This document shows positions 9,769 to 21,244 of a DNA stretch of 64,000 nucleotides, one piece after another. Under the pieces are notes generated by a model. The model was not told the DNA's origin and did no database searches. It saw only the letters and a program-made list of their open reading frames with translations. How positions within the stretch are numbered: the stretch's first letter is position 1; each line of letters starts with the position of its first letter. This DNA comes from Heterohyrax brucei. Lineage: Eukaryota; Chordata; Mammalia; Hyracoidea; Procaviidae. The translations under genes and the position numbers were made by a program. The stretch is from positions 55,550,333 to 55,614,332 of the forward strand of contig CM053141.1 in assembly GCA_028571685.1 (NCBI GenBank), given 5' to 3'.

Positions 9769-10092
9769 CTAGGAGAAATGACCAATGGTTTTATCAACAG
9801 TGGCTGGAAGAATGTAAGACCAGGAGCATTTCTTGATCTTAGGATATTTGAAAAGAATGAAATCAAAATTTTCAATAGCATGTTCAGGATGTAATTCCAT
9901 GTAATTATTTATTCTCGGTGACAAAGCCATTTCAATTATCTTGGAATCTAGATTTCTGGATCCATAGAATTTTGGTGACCCACCCAGGACATTTGCTCTT
10001 AGGTATGTTTTGAATGTTGAGCCTTTAAGAAACTGGTGCCTCAAATTCACCTCGAAGTTAAACAACAGTCTGGAAAGCAGTTTAGCAAGCAT
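9769..10092 (-). pseudogene. Unrecognised 107-codon open frame, possible retrocopy
   Basis: This is the most protein-like open frame that is not obviously part of a known transposon. It starts at the ATG at 10090-10092, has mixed composition with charged and aromatic residues, and ends in 'TVDKTIGHFS'. About 210 bases downstream on the same strand an AATAAA signal is present. I do not recognise the protein family and see no introns or clear poly(A) tail, so a processed gene copy is only a guess. Chance or an old repeat remain possible. Confidence 0.3.
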
Positions 10093-10104
10093 TGTTTTTC
10101 CTTA

Positions 10105-10300
10105 GCATTGGCTGTTTTGTTTTATATTTTTTACACATATTGTTTTGCGACATTGGTTGCCACCTCCAATACACATAACACTCTTCCTTTCTGATCCTTG
10201 ACTTCCTCGTACAAGTTTTCTGGTCCCTTCCTACATTCTCATCCTTGTCCCTGGGCTGGTGGGCCCATTTAGTCTCATTTTGTTTTACAGGACTGTCTAA
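10105..10300 (-). mobile_element. L1 3' UTR fragment (antisense)
   Basis: It shares with the L1 3' end at 32811 the order 'acatattgttttg', 'ttgccacc', 'cctacattctcatcc', 'ttgtccctgggct' and 'attttgtt'. It is short and lacks the first part. Confidence 0.55.
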
Positions 10301-10302
10301 TC

Positions 10303-10424
10303 TTATAGGAGTTTCGGTGGTGAAGTGATTAAGAGCTCAGGCTGCAAACCAAATGTTGGCAGTTTAAATCTAAACCCTGTGGGGCAGTTCTACTCTGCCT
10401 TCTAGGGTTGCTATGACCTACGTA
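10303..10424 (+). repeat. AfroSINE-type SINE, internally shortened
   Basis: Sense copy with head 'gtggtgaagtgattaag', B-box-like 'ggcagtttaaatc', then directly 'aaaccctgtggggcagttc'. The region between the B box and the body is missing. Confidence 0.75.
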
Positions 10425-10544
10425 ATGCATTCTCACTATCCTCCTGTATGTTACAGGTTCAAGTTAATGCTGCCTGCCCAATTTGAATCATGTCTGCTCA
10501 AAATCAACATATTCTGTTACACTAAGTTTAGTGTTCCTCTGAGC

Positions 10545-10960
10545 ATTTAGGTTTTTGACAGCAGTGAGACAAAATCCCCACAGTTCTGTATTCTGGACAT
10601 CTCCCCTACAGTATTGTACTGCAGATTCATTTCCTTTGCTGGGCTTCCCACACCATCAGATTTGCATTTGAATTCTGCTTTTGCTTAGAGGTTATATGTA
10701 AACCCCACTGCACCTGCATAGTATGATGAAGAATGTTGAAGACTAATGTAAATTATATGAAACTCTCTACTTGTAAACTCCTTTCAAAGTAGTCTGCCTG
10801 CCCACCCTTGGAGAGTAATCTTAGCAGCAATAGGCACCGACCAGCTCCATTTCCTTGAACAATATAATAAAGCTGTCTTTTGGTTTTCTCAACTCAGTCT
10901 CTCGTTTGTCAGCCAATGGGAGTCACACCAAGTAAAAGCTGAAGTTGCCACCTGGTAACA
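10545..10960 (+). mobile_element. ERV1-like LTR, 5' part missing or diverged
   Basis: It aligns with the 3' half of the LTR at 31561-32321: 'gtactgcagattcatttcc', 'tttgcatttgaattctgc', 'gaggttatatgtaaa', then a poly(A) signal in 'tataataaagctgtc'. It ends 'cacctggtaaca', as the other copy ends 'cacccagtaaca'. Confidence 0.65.
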
Positions 10961-11439
10961 TTTCTAGTGAGCCAGTTAGGAGCAATCTGCTCAATTCTTG
11001 AGGGAGATCAGGAAACGGAACAGCTCTGATGTCTGGCACTAATAGATTTCTCCTAGAGAACTTGTGTCAGCTCTGAAAGCTGATCCTCCCTACATGTGGG
11101 ATCCAAACGACGCTCTGTGAGAGACCTAACACCTGGGTTGTTTGTTAAGTGCCTGGGTAGGGTCTTAAAACAGTCTCAACAAGAGAGGGAAGTTGGCTGT
11201 TGAGGGTATCAGAAACCTGAAGTTATTTGGTAAAGGACAGAGCAATTCCCAGTTAAGACCTTAGAAGAGTCCCAAGAAACTGGAGGAATAGACTGTTGAG
11301 GGCGTAAAAGGCTTAAGTACCTGTTAAATTGAGGCAGTGGGTTAGGTTGTGTGATTGTGGGAGCATTTGTATCTAGAGAATAGAAAATGCTCAAGCCAAG
11401 CCAGGCCAAGTGCATCCTGAAATGGAGCTGCTAAAATGC
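10961..11439 (+). mobile_element. Probable ERV leader/internal sequence between LTR remnants
   Basis: This stretch lies between the LTR remnant ending at 10960 and the LTR-end-like sequence at 11440-11590. It holds a loose internal duplication ('ggctgttgagggtatcag' / 'agactgttgagggcgtaa'). No gag or pol frame is visible. Confidence 0.4.
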
Positions 11440-11590
11440 ACCCTTAAAAACCAGGAACAGACTCAGAAAGATATGTCTCTAGTGGCAAGCTTGTTACCTT
11501 TCCACTTTTGTCTTTTTAAATATGTACCAAATAAAACCTATCTTTTTGCTTTACTAAACTTCGTGGTGTTTTTACCCCACAATGGTTAGT
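11440..11590 (+). mobile_element. ERV1-like LTR 3' end
   Basis: The segment 'tttccacttttgtcttttt' followed by 'aataaaacctatctttttgc' closely parallels 28965-29044 in the LTR at 28517-29044, including the final C-rich 'accccacaa'. It is either the 3' LTR of a decayed element or a solo fragment. Confidence 0.6.
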
Positions 11591-12294
11591 TACTGCCAGG
11601 ATTCTAAAACCATAAATCCAGTCCATCTCAAGGAGACCCAGACTTCAGAGCAGAAGCCAGAAAAAAAGAACAATCCTATCTCCTAGACCCAAGCATTCAC
11701 ATTCTGTGGACATCAACAGGGTGAGTTCTCTTAGAAAATGAGTCTTCCCTTGTTATTTTGTCATTTTTCTCATGTTAAGTGTTGTTTGGCATATTTATTT
11801 GAAAGACCAGTTGTTTAATTAAGGAGACTCTTTGTTAGATTTTGCTTAATCATTTGTTTTAAGACTGATACCATGTAACCCTTGGTAAGCCACAGTCTAA
11901 GTCCAGAATTGGGCATTTGAAACATTAAAGAAGTGATTCTATTTTCAAAGACCTCTGAGCCACTGTGAAATGCAAAAATTCAGGCACAGACAGCTAGTAA
12001 AAGTCATTAATTAAGGTGGTCATCGGTGCTCATCACAACTGTTAAAGATGCCCATGACAGCACAAGGTGGTTTCCAGACCAGCTAGAGGACTAGGCTACC
12101 TGCCACCCTCAAGACAGTGTTTGCACAACAAAGGTACAGGTTGGTCTAAGCAAAACACTGCCCAAAGCCTCTGGTGTTCTTCATTTTGTTTCTTTTTGTG
12201 GCTCAGAGAAAACTTGAAACATAGTGCTGTGTTTTACAAATTCTCAGGGAGAAGTTGTAGTTTCATATTTGTTTTATGATATCATTTCTCAATC
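11591..12294. other. No gene or clear repeat
   Basis: Unassigned sequence leading up to the A-rich target site of the full-length L1. Confidence 0.5.
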
Positions 12295-13429
12295 TAAAAA
12301 AAATCACAATGTGGGAGCAGAACCAAGATGGTGAGCTAGACACATGTCTCCTCAGTTCCCTCTGAGAACTAAGGGCTGAAATGATAACTGAATGGAGCAC
12401 TGTGCATATCCAGGAAGCCCTGGGACATGACATAGGGTTGTCAGATTGGACTATGCGCCACTAAATGCGAAACTACCTCTCCCTAACATGAGGCAGCACA
12501 CACTGCACCCCATTCCTGCTGACTCACTGCTCAGGCAGACTTCAGGTACTGATGCCTTCTTTGTTATCTGGGAGGTCGGGAATGGGCATGAGCCAGCAAA
12601 TATGCTAAACCGCAATGCTAATTTAAACAGTATATGGCACAGCAGAGATGTCACACTTGGGACAGCCACATTTTAAGAGTGCAGCTGCTGACTGAGGGCA
12701 CTACTGCCCTCACCTGCCCCTCCACTACCCTTCTCTTTTGTGAGCTGTACCATAGATTCTGCTGTTTTGTGATGGGGAGGGCAGCTCAGGGAAGATGCCA
12801 TCTTGGTCAGCTGGGAGGAGGAGTTACCAAACTGAAGGTCTCAGCAGGGGCTAATCCCAAGCTGAGAAGCAGTGCTAACTCAGAAAGCATTTTTCCAGCA
12901 GAAAGGCTGTGTTTAGCACAGTGTTAATTTACAGGTGGGGCCCAGCTTAGAATGGTAATAAGGCCGTAAGCCAGCCCTACTTTGAACCACATCATAGCAT
13001 TTGGAACAGCTGAAGAAGTGCTTCCATTGTCAGCCAGAAAGCGGGGCCTGCTGCACCTGTTGGCCTGACTGATTTCAGCAGCTGTTGGATATCTCCCAGC
13101 TTAACAGCAAAGTACCCTTCCAAAGAAGACAGCCTGAACAAATAATCATGGAGTGGCCAGGCAGTATCTCCTCTACCCCTCAATGACCCACATCATAGAG
13201 TCACCTCATGGCCCCCCAGTTTCTCCATAAGTACAATGCCATCCTTGCTCACCAGGAGGTAGAGTCTGCCACCCCAGAGTGTCCACTGGGGCCAGTCACT
13301 GGAGTACAGAGAGGTGACTGGTGACCAACTCCCCTTTTAGAACTATGCCTCACCTTCTGTTGAGGTAACACCAGAAAAACTGAACAGCCTCTACATGGTC
13401 CAAAGGCAACAGACCATTCCTAACCATTT

Positions 13430-14314
13430 AAAGAAACAGTCCACCACAGCTCTGGAAAACTCCCGAAATAAAGAATCAAAAACTTCCCAGATGAAGAAGC
13501 CTTTCTGAAGCTATCAGAGGCTGCGTACAAAGGAACAATATAGTGAGCCCTCCTACAGATTAAACAAAATACAGCAGAGCAAAATGAAAAATTAAGTAAG
13601 CTATTTGAACTGATGGAAAATCAACAAAATTACAGTTAGATAATTCAGTCTAAAGCCAAAAGAGCAAAATTGAGGAGATTGAAGTCAGATTTAGTGACCT
13701 TGAGGACAGAGCAACTGACACGAGCATTCATGAGGAGAAATCAGAGAAAAGAAATAAAAAAAATGAAGGAGCATTAAGAAACATGTGGGGCTCTATTAAG
13801 AGAAATAGTTAACAATTGAAGTTCCTAAACAGGGAGGGATAGCTGAAAGCACAGAGTATTGTTGCTGATTTGCTGACAGAAAACTTCCCTGAAATTATGA
13901 GAGAAGAGAACAGAGTTCCAAGATACCTATTGAACACCACAAAAATTAGACCCCAAAAGAAAGACACCAAGACACATTATAAGCAAGCTTAATAAAAGGA
14001 AATATAAGTTGGAGCTCTTAAAGGCAGGGAGGCTCAAAGCAAAGCTAATATACAGAGAGAAGCCCTGTAGGTTTTCATGTGACTTCCTGGCAGAAATGAT
14101 GTTGGCAAGGAGGCAGTGGGGTGACACATGCAAAGCCTTGAAGAAGAAAAACTTCGAAGCAAGAATTGTATATCCTGCAAAACTGTCTCTCAAATATGAA
14201 GATGAAATTAAGACGTTCACGTATAAACAGAAGCTAAAAGATTTTGTAAAAACAAAACCAAAACTACAAGAAATACTGAAAGATACTCTTTACTTAGAAA
14301 ATCAAAACCATTAA
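13430..14314 (+). pseudogene. L1 ORF1 (RNA-binding chaperone) remnant
   Basis: The C-terminal domain is readable as an open frame at 14009-14314. It contains 'ARRQWGDTCKALKKKNF', then 'RIVYPAKLSLKYEDEIKTF' and a K-rich end, the conserved order of the L1 ORF1 C-terminal domain. The upstream part is a lysine/glutamate-rich region consistent with the coiled coil but contains stops. ORF1p binds L1 RNA and trimerises. This copy is broken. Confidence 0.8.
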
Positions 14315-14787
14315 GTCTATATTAAAGGAGGCAATGCAGGACGCGACATCTAGACTTCTACTCAGTTAGGGAAGTCACAAAGCTCAGTCAAAGCTACAAT
14401 ATTAAAAGAAGGGAACCAGTGATCCTATCACATAAACTATGACACCATCACACTGAAAAGATGGATATATTGCAGTAGTTATAACCCTTTCAGATGGAGC
14501 CGCCAAAGCCAAGTGCCGCCGAGTCGAATCCGAGTTCAGATGGAGAGGAAATTAAAAAGATATGCAGAAGTTAAAATTGGGTTTAGGCATAGAGTATTAG
14601 GGGGGTCATAAGAGTAGTCACAAAGCATAATAACAATGCAGCATATTAAAACAAGAAACATAATGCAAGAGTCTCAACAAAACCAACACTGAAAAACATG
14701 AAAAGTAAATCCATAAGGAAGAATGACCTGGAACAGGATATTAAGAGCAACATAGAAGATATCAACACACACAAAAAAGACATCAAA

Positions 14788-15655
14788 ATGCCAGCACTAA
14801 ACACATACATATCAATAGTTACACAGAATGTAAACAGAGTGAACATGTCAATTAAGAGACAGTGAGTAACATCTTGGATCAAAAGACACAAATCATCAAT
14901 ATGTTGCTTACAAGAAACACACCTCAGACTCAAAGACAAGAACAAACTGAAAATTAAAGGATGAAAAAATATATGCAAAGCTAACAATATACAAAGAAGA
15001 GCAGGAGTGGCAACACTAAACTCAGATAAAATAGATTTTAATGTAAAATCCACCATCATGGACAAGGACGATCACTATATACTGCTGAAAGTTTCAATAC
15101 ATAAGCAGGTCTTAACAGTATTAAATATTTATGCACCCAATACCAGATCATCTAAATACATCAAACACTGACCACATTGAAAAATGAGACAGATCACTTC
15201 ACAAAAATAGACGAAGACTTCAACACTCCACTTTCAGTAATGGAGAGATCCTCCAGAACAAAGCTCAATAAAGAAACAAAAAATCTTGTTGCAACAATTA
15301 ACCAACCACACCTCATCAACATATATAGAACTTTTTATCCATCAACATACAAGCACACTTTCTTCTCCAGCGCACATGGAACATTTTCCAGAGCAGACCA
15401 TGCATTAGGATGTAAAGCAAGTCTCAGCACAATCCAAACAATTGAATTATTACAGAGCATCTTCTCAGATCATAAAGCCATAAAAGTCAAAATCAATAGC
15501 AGAAAAAGCACAGACAGAAATTGGAAATCACAAAAACTGAACAACACCTTGCTCAAAAAGCCATGGGTTATGGAAGAAATCAAGGATGAAGTAAAGAAAT
15601 TTATGGAATCAATGAGAATGAAAACACATCCCATCAAAACCTATGGGATACAGTA
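14788..15655 (+). pseudogene. L1 ORF2 endonuclease domain remnant
   Basis: The ATG at 14788 opens a frame of typical L1 ORF2 N-terminal style. Around 14895-14930 it encodes 'CCLQETHLR', which contains the conserved catalytic QETHL motif. A TGA stop breaks it near 14863. An open frame at 15177-15656 covers the second half of the endonuclease, including 'SDHKAIKVKI', the conserved SDH motif. This domain nicks the target DNA. Confidence 0.8.
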
Positions 15656-15903
15656 AAAGCAGTGTTCAGAGGTCAGTTTATCTCTATAAATGCACACATT
15701 CAGAAGGAAGAAAAGACCCAAACCAAGGAATTAACCCTATAGCTTGAACAAGTAGAAACAGAGCAACAGAGGAATCCCTCAGGCACCAGAAGAAGACAGA
15801 TCATAAAGATGACAGCAGAACTAAATGAATTAGAGAAGAAAAATTGAAAAATTAAAAAAAGAAAAAAGTTCTGTGAAAAGATCAACAAAATGGATAAACC
15901 ATT

Positions 15904-16419
15904 TGTTTTAATCAGCTAGTGCTGCTCTAACAGAAATACCACACACAGAGTGGTTGACTTTAACAAAGGAAAGTTTACTCTTACACAGTCCAGTAGGTTA
16001 CAAGTCCAAATTCAAGGTATCTACTCCAGGAGAAGGCTTTCTCCTTGTCATCTCTGGAGGAAAGTCTGGTATAGCATCAGTCTTTGTCCAGGGAGCATCT
16101 TGACACATGAACTTGAGGTCTGAAGTCTTTTCCCGGTGCTGCTTTCTTTATGGTGTGAGTTTTGCAGTTTTCTGCCTGCTTCTCTTTCCTTTTATCTCTT
16201 GCAGCATGAAAGGACTAAGGATGTGGCAAGCCATACTCCAGGGAAACTTCCTTTGCAGTGGAGCAGGGGGATGATCTTATAAAGGGATTTACAGTCCCAC
16301 CCTAATCCTTTAACATACAGCATAGCAAAATCACAAAATGGAGGACATTCATAGAATACAGGGAATCATGGTGATATTGGTACACCTATTTTTGGGGGGA
16401 TGCAATTAAATCCATGACA
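15904..16419 (-). mobile_element. MaLR-type solo LTR inserted in L1 ORF2
   Basis: Antisense LTR: its right end is the complement of 'tgtcatgg' and its left end 'tgttttaatcagctagtg' is the complement of the LTR 3' end. It is flanked by 'ccatt' (15899-15903) and 'ccact' (16420-16424), a 5-base target duplication with one change. Joining the flanks restores continuous L1 ORF2 sequence. It is related to the LTRs at 33378, 53644 and 60625. Confidence 0.85.
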
Positions 16420-16549
16420 CCACTGGCTAATCTTTCAAAGACAAAACAGGAGAGGACACAAATAACCCAAATAAGAAATGAGATGAGAGATGTCACAACA
16501 GAACAATTGAAATCAAAAGTATCATAACAGTATACTACAAAAACTGTAC

Positions 16550-17630
16550 TCTTACAGATCTGAAAACCTAGAGGAGATGGACAAATCCCTTGATTCATAC
16601 CACCTACTAAAATTATCACAAGGAGAAGTAGAACAATTCAATAAACCTATCACAAAGGAAGAGATTGAAAAAGGCATGAGAAAAAAACTGCCAAGCAAAA
16701 AATTCCTGGCCCAGATGGCTTCACTGGAGAATTCTACCAAACTTTTAAAGAAGAGTTAACTCCAGTACTACTAAGACTATTTCACAGCATAGAAAGGGAT
16801 GGAATACTCCCAAATTCATTCTATGAAACCAGCATAAGCCTCATACCAAAGCCAGGAAACAATTCCATGAAAAAAAATAAAATAAAATAAAATACAGACC
16901 AGTATCTCTCATGAACCTAGATACAAAAATCTTTGACAAAATCCTTGCAAATAGAATTCAAAACACACACAAAAAAATTAATTCATCATGACCAAGTTAG
17001 ATTCACACCAGGGATGCAAGTCTGGTTCAATACCAGAAAAGCAATTAATGTGATCACCCACATAAATAGCACAAAGGATAAGAATCACCTGATGTTGTGA
17101 ATTGATGCAGAAAAGGAATTTGACAAAGTTCAACACAAATTCATGCTAAAAACTCTCAACAAAATAGGAATAGAAGGCAAATTCCTCAACACAGTAAGGG
17201 CCATCTACACAAAGCCAACCACCTACATAATCCTGAATGGAGAGAGACTGAAAGAATTCCCTTTGAGAACAGGAACTAGACAAGGATGCCCAGTCTCACC
17301 ACTTCTATTCAACGTTGTACTAGAAGTTCTAACCAGAGCAATTAGACAAGACAAAGAAAAGGGCATCCGCATTGACAAAGAAGAAGTAAAAATCTCCCTA
17401 TTTGTAGATGATACGATTGTATACACAGAGAACCCCAAAGAATCCATAAGAAAACTACTGGAACTAATAGAAGAGTTCAGCAAAGTATCAGGATATAAGA
17501 ATAAACATAAGTATATCAGTAGAATTCCTTTATACCAACAAAGAGATCATCAAAGAAGAAATCATCAAATCAATACCATTTACTATAGCCCCCAAGAAGA
17601 TAAAATACCTAGAGATAAATCTAGCTAGAG
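16550..17630 (+). pseudogene. L1 ORF2 reverse transcriptase domain remnant
   Basis: The frame at 17143-17628 contains '[15 protein letters not shown]', a conserved reverse transcriptase motif, followed by the catalytic 'FVDD' at 17401-17412. Upstream, 16577-16759 encodes the finger-region segment '[12 protein letters not shown]'. Several frameshifts and stops separate the pieces. The active-site aspartates are preserved. Confidence 0.85.
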
Positions 17631-17742
17631 AAATTAAGCGACCTACACAGAGAGAGCTACAAGATCTTATAACAAGAAACTAAAAGAGACTTAACATAAA
17701 TGGAGAAACCTACCCTGCTCATGGATAGGAAGACTTAACATT

Positions 17743-19120
17743 GTGAAACTGTCTATTTTATCCAAAGCAATCTACATATACAATGCAGTCCCAATACAAA
17801 TTCCAATGTCAGTTTTTAATGAGATGGAGAAAAAAATCACCAACTTCATTTGGAAAGGGAAGAAACCTCGAATAAGTAAAGCACTACTGAAGAAAAGAAA
17901 CACAATGGGAGGCCTCATACTACTTGACCTTCGAACATACTACATTGCCACAGTAGTCAAAATAGCCTAGCGTTGATACAAAAAGGGACATATAGACCAA
18001 TGGAACAAGATGAGACCCCAGAGATGCCACCATCCTCTTAGTAACAGCTGATACTCAACAAAGGCCCTATGGTTGTAAACTGGGGTAAAAACAATCTTTT
18101 TAACAAATGGTGCTGACAGAATTGGATATCCATCTGCAGAACATTGAAACAAGACCCATATCTCACATCTTACACAAAACCTAACTCAAAGTGGATCAAA
18201 GAACTAAATGTCAAATTTAAAACAATAAAGATCATGCAAGAAAAAATAGGCTCAACAATGGAAGTTTCAATACACAGCTTAGACAGATTTCAAAAACCGA
18301 CAAACAAGGTGTGATCAACAGACGAGAAAACAGATGAATAGGAACTATTAAGAATCAAACACTTTTGCTCATCCGAAGACTAGCAAAAGAATTAAAAGAC
18401 CACCTACAGAATGGGAAAAAATACTTGGCAGCTACATGTTGGACCAACATCTGATCGCCATAATCCGCAAGGTACTGCAAAATATCAACAACAAAAAGGT
18501 AAATAGCCAATTGTGTAATGGGCAAAGGAGATGGACAGATGCTTCACCAAAGAGGACATCCAGGCAGCCAAAAGACACACGAGGAAATGTTCACAAGCAC
18601 CAGCTATTAGAGAAATTCAAATCCAAACTATGGCGAGATACCATCTCATCCCAACGAGGTTGCCCATGACCCAAAAAACACAAAACAACAAATGCTCGAG
18701 AGGCTGTGGAGAGATCAGAACTCTCCTACACTGCTAGTAGGATTGCAAAATGGTACAACCTCTTTGGAAAGCAATCTGTCACTTCCTTAAAAAGCCGGAA
18801 ATAGATATACCATGTGATCCAATAATCCCACTGCTCAGAATATATCCTACAGAAACAAAGGCTGTCACATGAGCAGATACATGCACACGAACATTTATTG
18901 CAGCACAGTCCACAATAGCAAGATGGAATCAACCCAGATGCCCATCAACAGATGAATGGATCAACAAACTATGGTATATATACTCAGTGGAACACTATGC
19001 AATGATGAAGAATAGTGATGATTTTAGGAAGCATCTCATAACCTTACATCAACTAGAGACGTGCTGAGTGAAATCAGACAGCTGCAAAAGGACAAGTATT
19101 GCCTAAGGACTTTAAAAAAG
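17743..19120 (+). pseudogene. L1 ORF2 C-terminal region remnant
   Basis: 17743-17970 encodes a segment ending near 'FIWKGKKPRISKALLKK', typical of the L1 ORF2 post-RT region. The Cys-rich end is spread over several frames at about 18430-19000. It matches the better preserved copies at 43849-44226 (plus) and 26994-27308 (minus). Confidence 0.75.
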
Positions 19121-20102
19121 GACTTACAAAGGGAAGAAAAGATTCTTCGACAGCTGCAAGGGAGGGGAGGGAGGAAAGAAGGGAGAGAGGGAGGGAGAGG
19201 GTTCAGCATAGATTAGATAGTTGATAGAAATTTGGTTGGGTGAAAGCAGTGACAGCACACAGTAGAAAGTAGATCGGCTTAACTGGACTTCAGTATAAAC
19301 TGAAAACTCTTCTAGTCTTCTAATCTTAACCCAATATTACAAGGACAGAGTAGCAGAGGTGGGGATGTAGGAACCATGATCTCAGCAGACAATGAGGCCA
19401 ATTGGCATAATTAGCCTATTGCTAAGAGAGCCTTCTGCACCTTGTATTGGTGAGTGGTGTCTGGGGTCTTAAAATTTGGCAAGCTGACATCAGAGGTACA
19501 CCAAATGGTCCAAATCATCCAGAACAGATGATCGCCAAGAACAAAGAAATGAGGAAAAAGGGCCTGGGAGACAGAAACACTCATGTGAATGCTTGACTGT
19601 ATCAAACACATGACCAGAAGAACTAGATGGAGTCTGGCTACCACCAGACAGCTGTGATGGGGCACACCATGTTGAGTTCCGGTGGCAACACGAGAAAAAG
19701 AGGGTGCGCCTAGAGAACTCCACTAAAAGACAGCAACTGATGGTCTGGTGGCCTGGTAGTTCCCCTGGGAGCATGGCCCCTAGACCTGCTGCTATTCTGG
19801 ACCAGAAAACATTGCCAAAGTCAACCCTTTGGACAGGAATTGACTGGATACGGGGACACAAGGTGACCATATGGTGTGTATACTTTATGGTTCTATGCAC
19901 TTATAAGATGCTGTCCTACCAGCCTCTTACTGGAGGGGAGAGGAGAAGTGGAGAGGAGGGAACAGGAAATTGTTATGAGGATACAACATATATATAATGA
20001 AAGAGAGGAGTGTCCCATCACCAGGCAAGGAGAGCGTAAGGAGCTGCACATAGGCGAGCATACGAACTTAACTTGGATTATGTACTTTCACTTAATCACA
20101 AT
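19121..20102 (+). repeat. L1 3' UTR with purine-rich tract
   Basis: A G/A-only tract at about 19158-19201 contains several runs of three or four G, a common feature of mammalian L1 3' UTRs that can fold into a G-quadruplex. The UTR then follows the same order as the L1 3' ends at 40491-41500 and, in reverse, 37583 and 45824. Confidence 0.75.
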
Positions 20103-20119
20103 TAAAAAAAAACACAATG

Positions 20120-21201
20120 TTAAAATTAAATAGTTGATACTTTATTTTCCAATTTGAAGAACTAATATATTTGAAGTCTAAAATAGGAGACTACATCTCT
20201 AGCCATTGGAATAAATTAAGTTCAAAAAGAAGAAAACCAAAGACTTGAAACTTAGAGCTTAACATGATTGATAAATGAGCTTGATGTTCCCCCTACCACT
20301 GAGACCCTTGTTTGGGGTTCATACTTCAAAACACTATAAACTAAGTATAGTAAAAGTAATTTGGAATTTCAGTTAGTATTTTGGGAAAATGAGCTTTTAT
20401 TTGTACTGCCTCTTCTTTTTTTGAGGAACTTTGGTTGATGGTCAGGTTTTGTCAGATGGTGTAATATTCTTCCATCTGAAGCTTTGGAAAGATAATAAGT
20501 TTTATCTGGAATCTGGCCCCCCGCCCCACCACCACTACCTATCTGAATTGAGTCAATCTCACTGAAAATTGCTATGTACGTATCCTGTGATGTTGCTCGG
20601 TAACTTTGTGATATCTTTCTGTCTGCTTTGGTTCTAAGAATTTGCTTCTAGTCCAGAACATTGTCTGAGTTTGTATCTTACATTAGGTTGAAGGCTACAA
20701 CTTAGAATTACTATTTGTAGTAGTTAGTTAGGTTGGTTTTGTAAGGGGGTCTTAGAACTTCAGTTCTTTCCTCACCCATGAAAAACTGTGTCTTGTGTCT
20801 GTCTTATGATTTAGAATGTGTAGCTACGTGGATGAGCTTTGATTTAATTTTGGTTAATTTGAGAAGTATACCAAGATCTTTATGTTCTCCACGTCAATCT
20901 TAGAAGTGAAAACATTCTAAGTAACTAAAGCTAGATATTGCATGAAAGATGTTTTATTTAAGGAAAAAGGATACTTTGTCTTAAAGTATTGTCCCAGAAT
21001 AATAGGAGGGAAAGAAATTAGGTATATTTTGTCTTTCAAAATGCTTAGGTCAAACTAAACATATGTAAATGAATTGGAATGAGCTAATCTTACGTTCTGC
21101 CAAAAGTCAAAACTAAGGACTGTGAGGCCAGATCAGGTTACCTCAGTCTCCAAGCTCATATAGCTTTAGGAAAGCTTTCAGAAGACCTTTTCCAACTAGC
21201 T
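20120..21201. other. AT-rich, nothing recognised
   Basis: No open frame of note and no repeat is recognised, apart from a short C-rich tract near 20517-20536. Confidence 0.55.
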
Positions 21202-21212
21202 AGAGATCTTTT

Positions 21213-21213
21213 C

Positions 21214-21244
<31 letters not shown>

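Larger units (their letters stand above)
12312..20102 (+). mobile_element. Full-length L1 LINE, interrupted by a LTR
   Basis: It starts with the typical L1 5' end 'gggagcagaaccaagatgg' and ends in an A-rich tail after 'cttaatcacaatt'. A target-site duplication of about 17 bases flanks it: 'aaaaaaaatcacaatgt' before and 'aaaaaaaaacacaatgt' after (16 of 17 identical). Without the 516-base LTR the element is about 7.3 kb, the length of a complete L1. The parts are 5' UTR (12312 to about 13400), ORF1 (to about 14314), ORF2 (14788 to about 19120) and 3' UTR. Stops and frameshifts in both ORFs make it inactive. Confidence 0.9.

Noticed and set aside
14646-15065. 139-codon minus-strand frame
   Set aside because: It is the antisense shadow of the L1 ORF2 endonuclease region. 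Its hydrophobic look arises from the complement of A-rich coding DNA.
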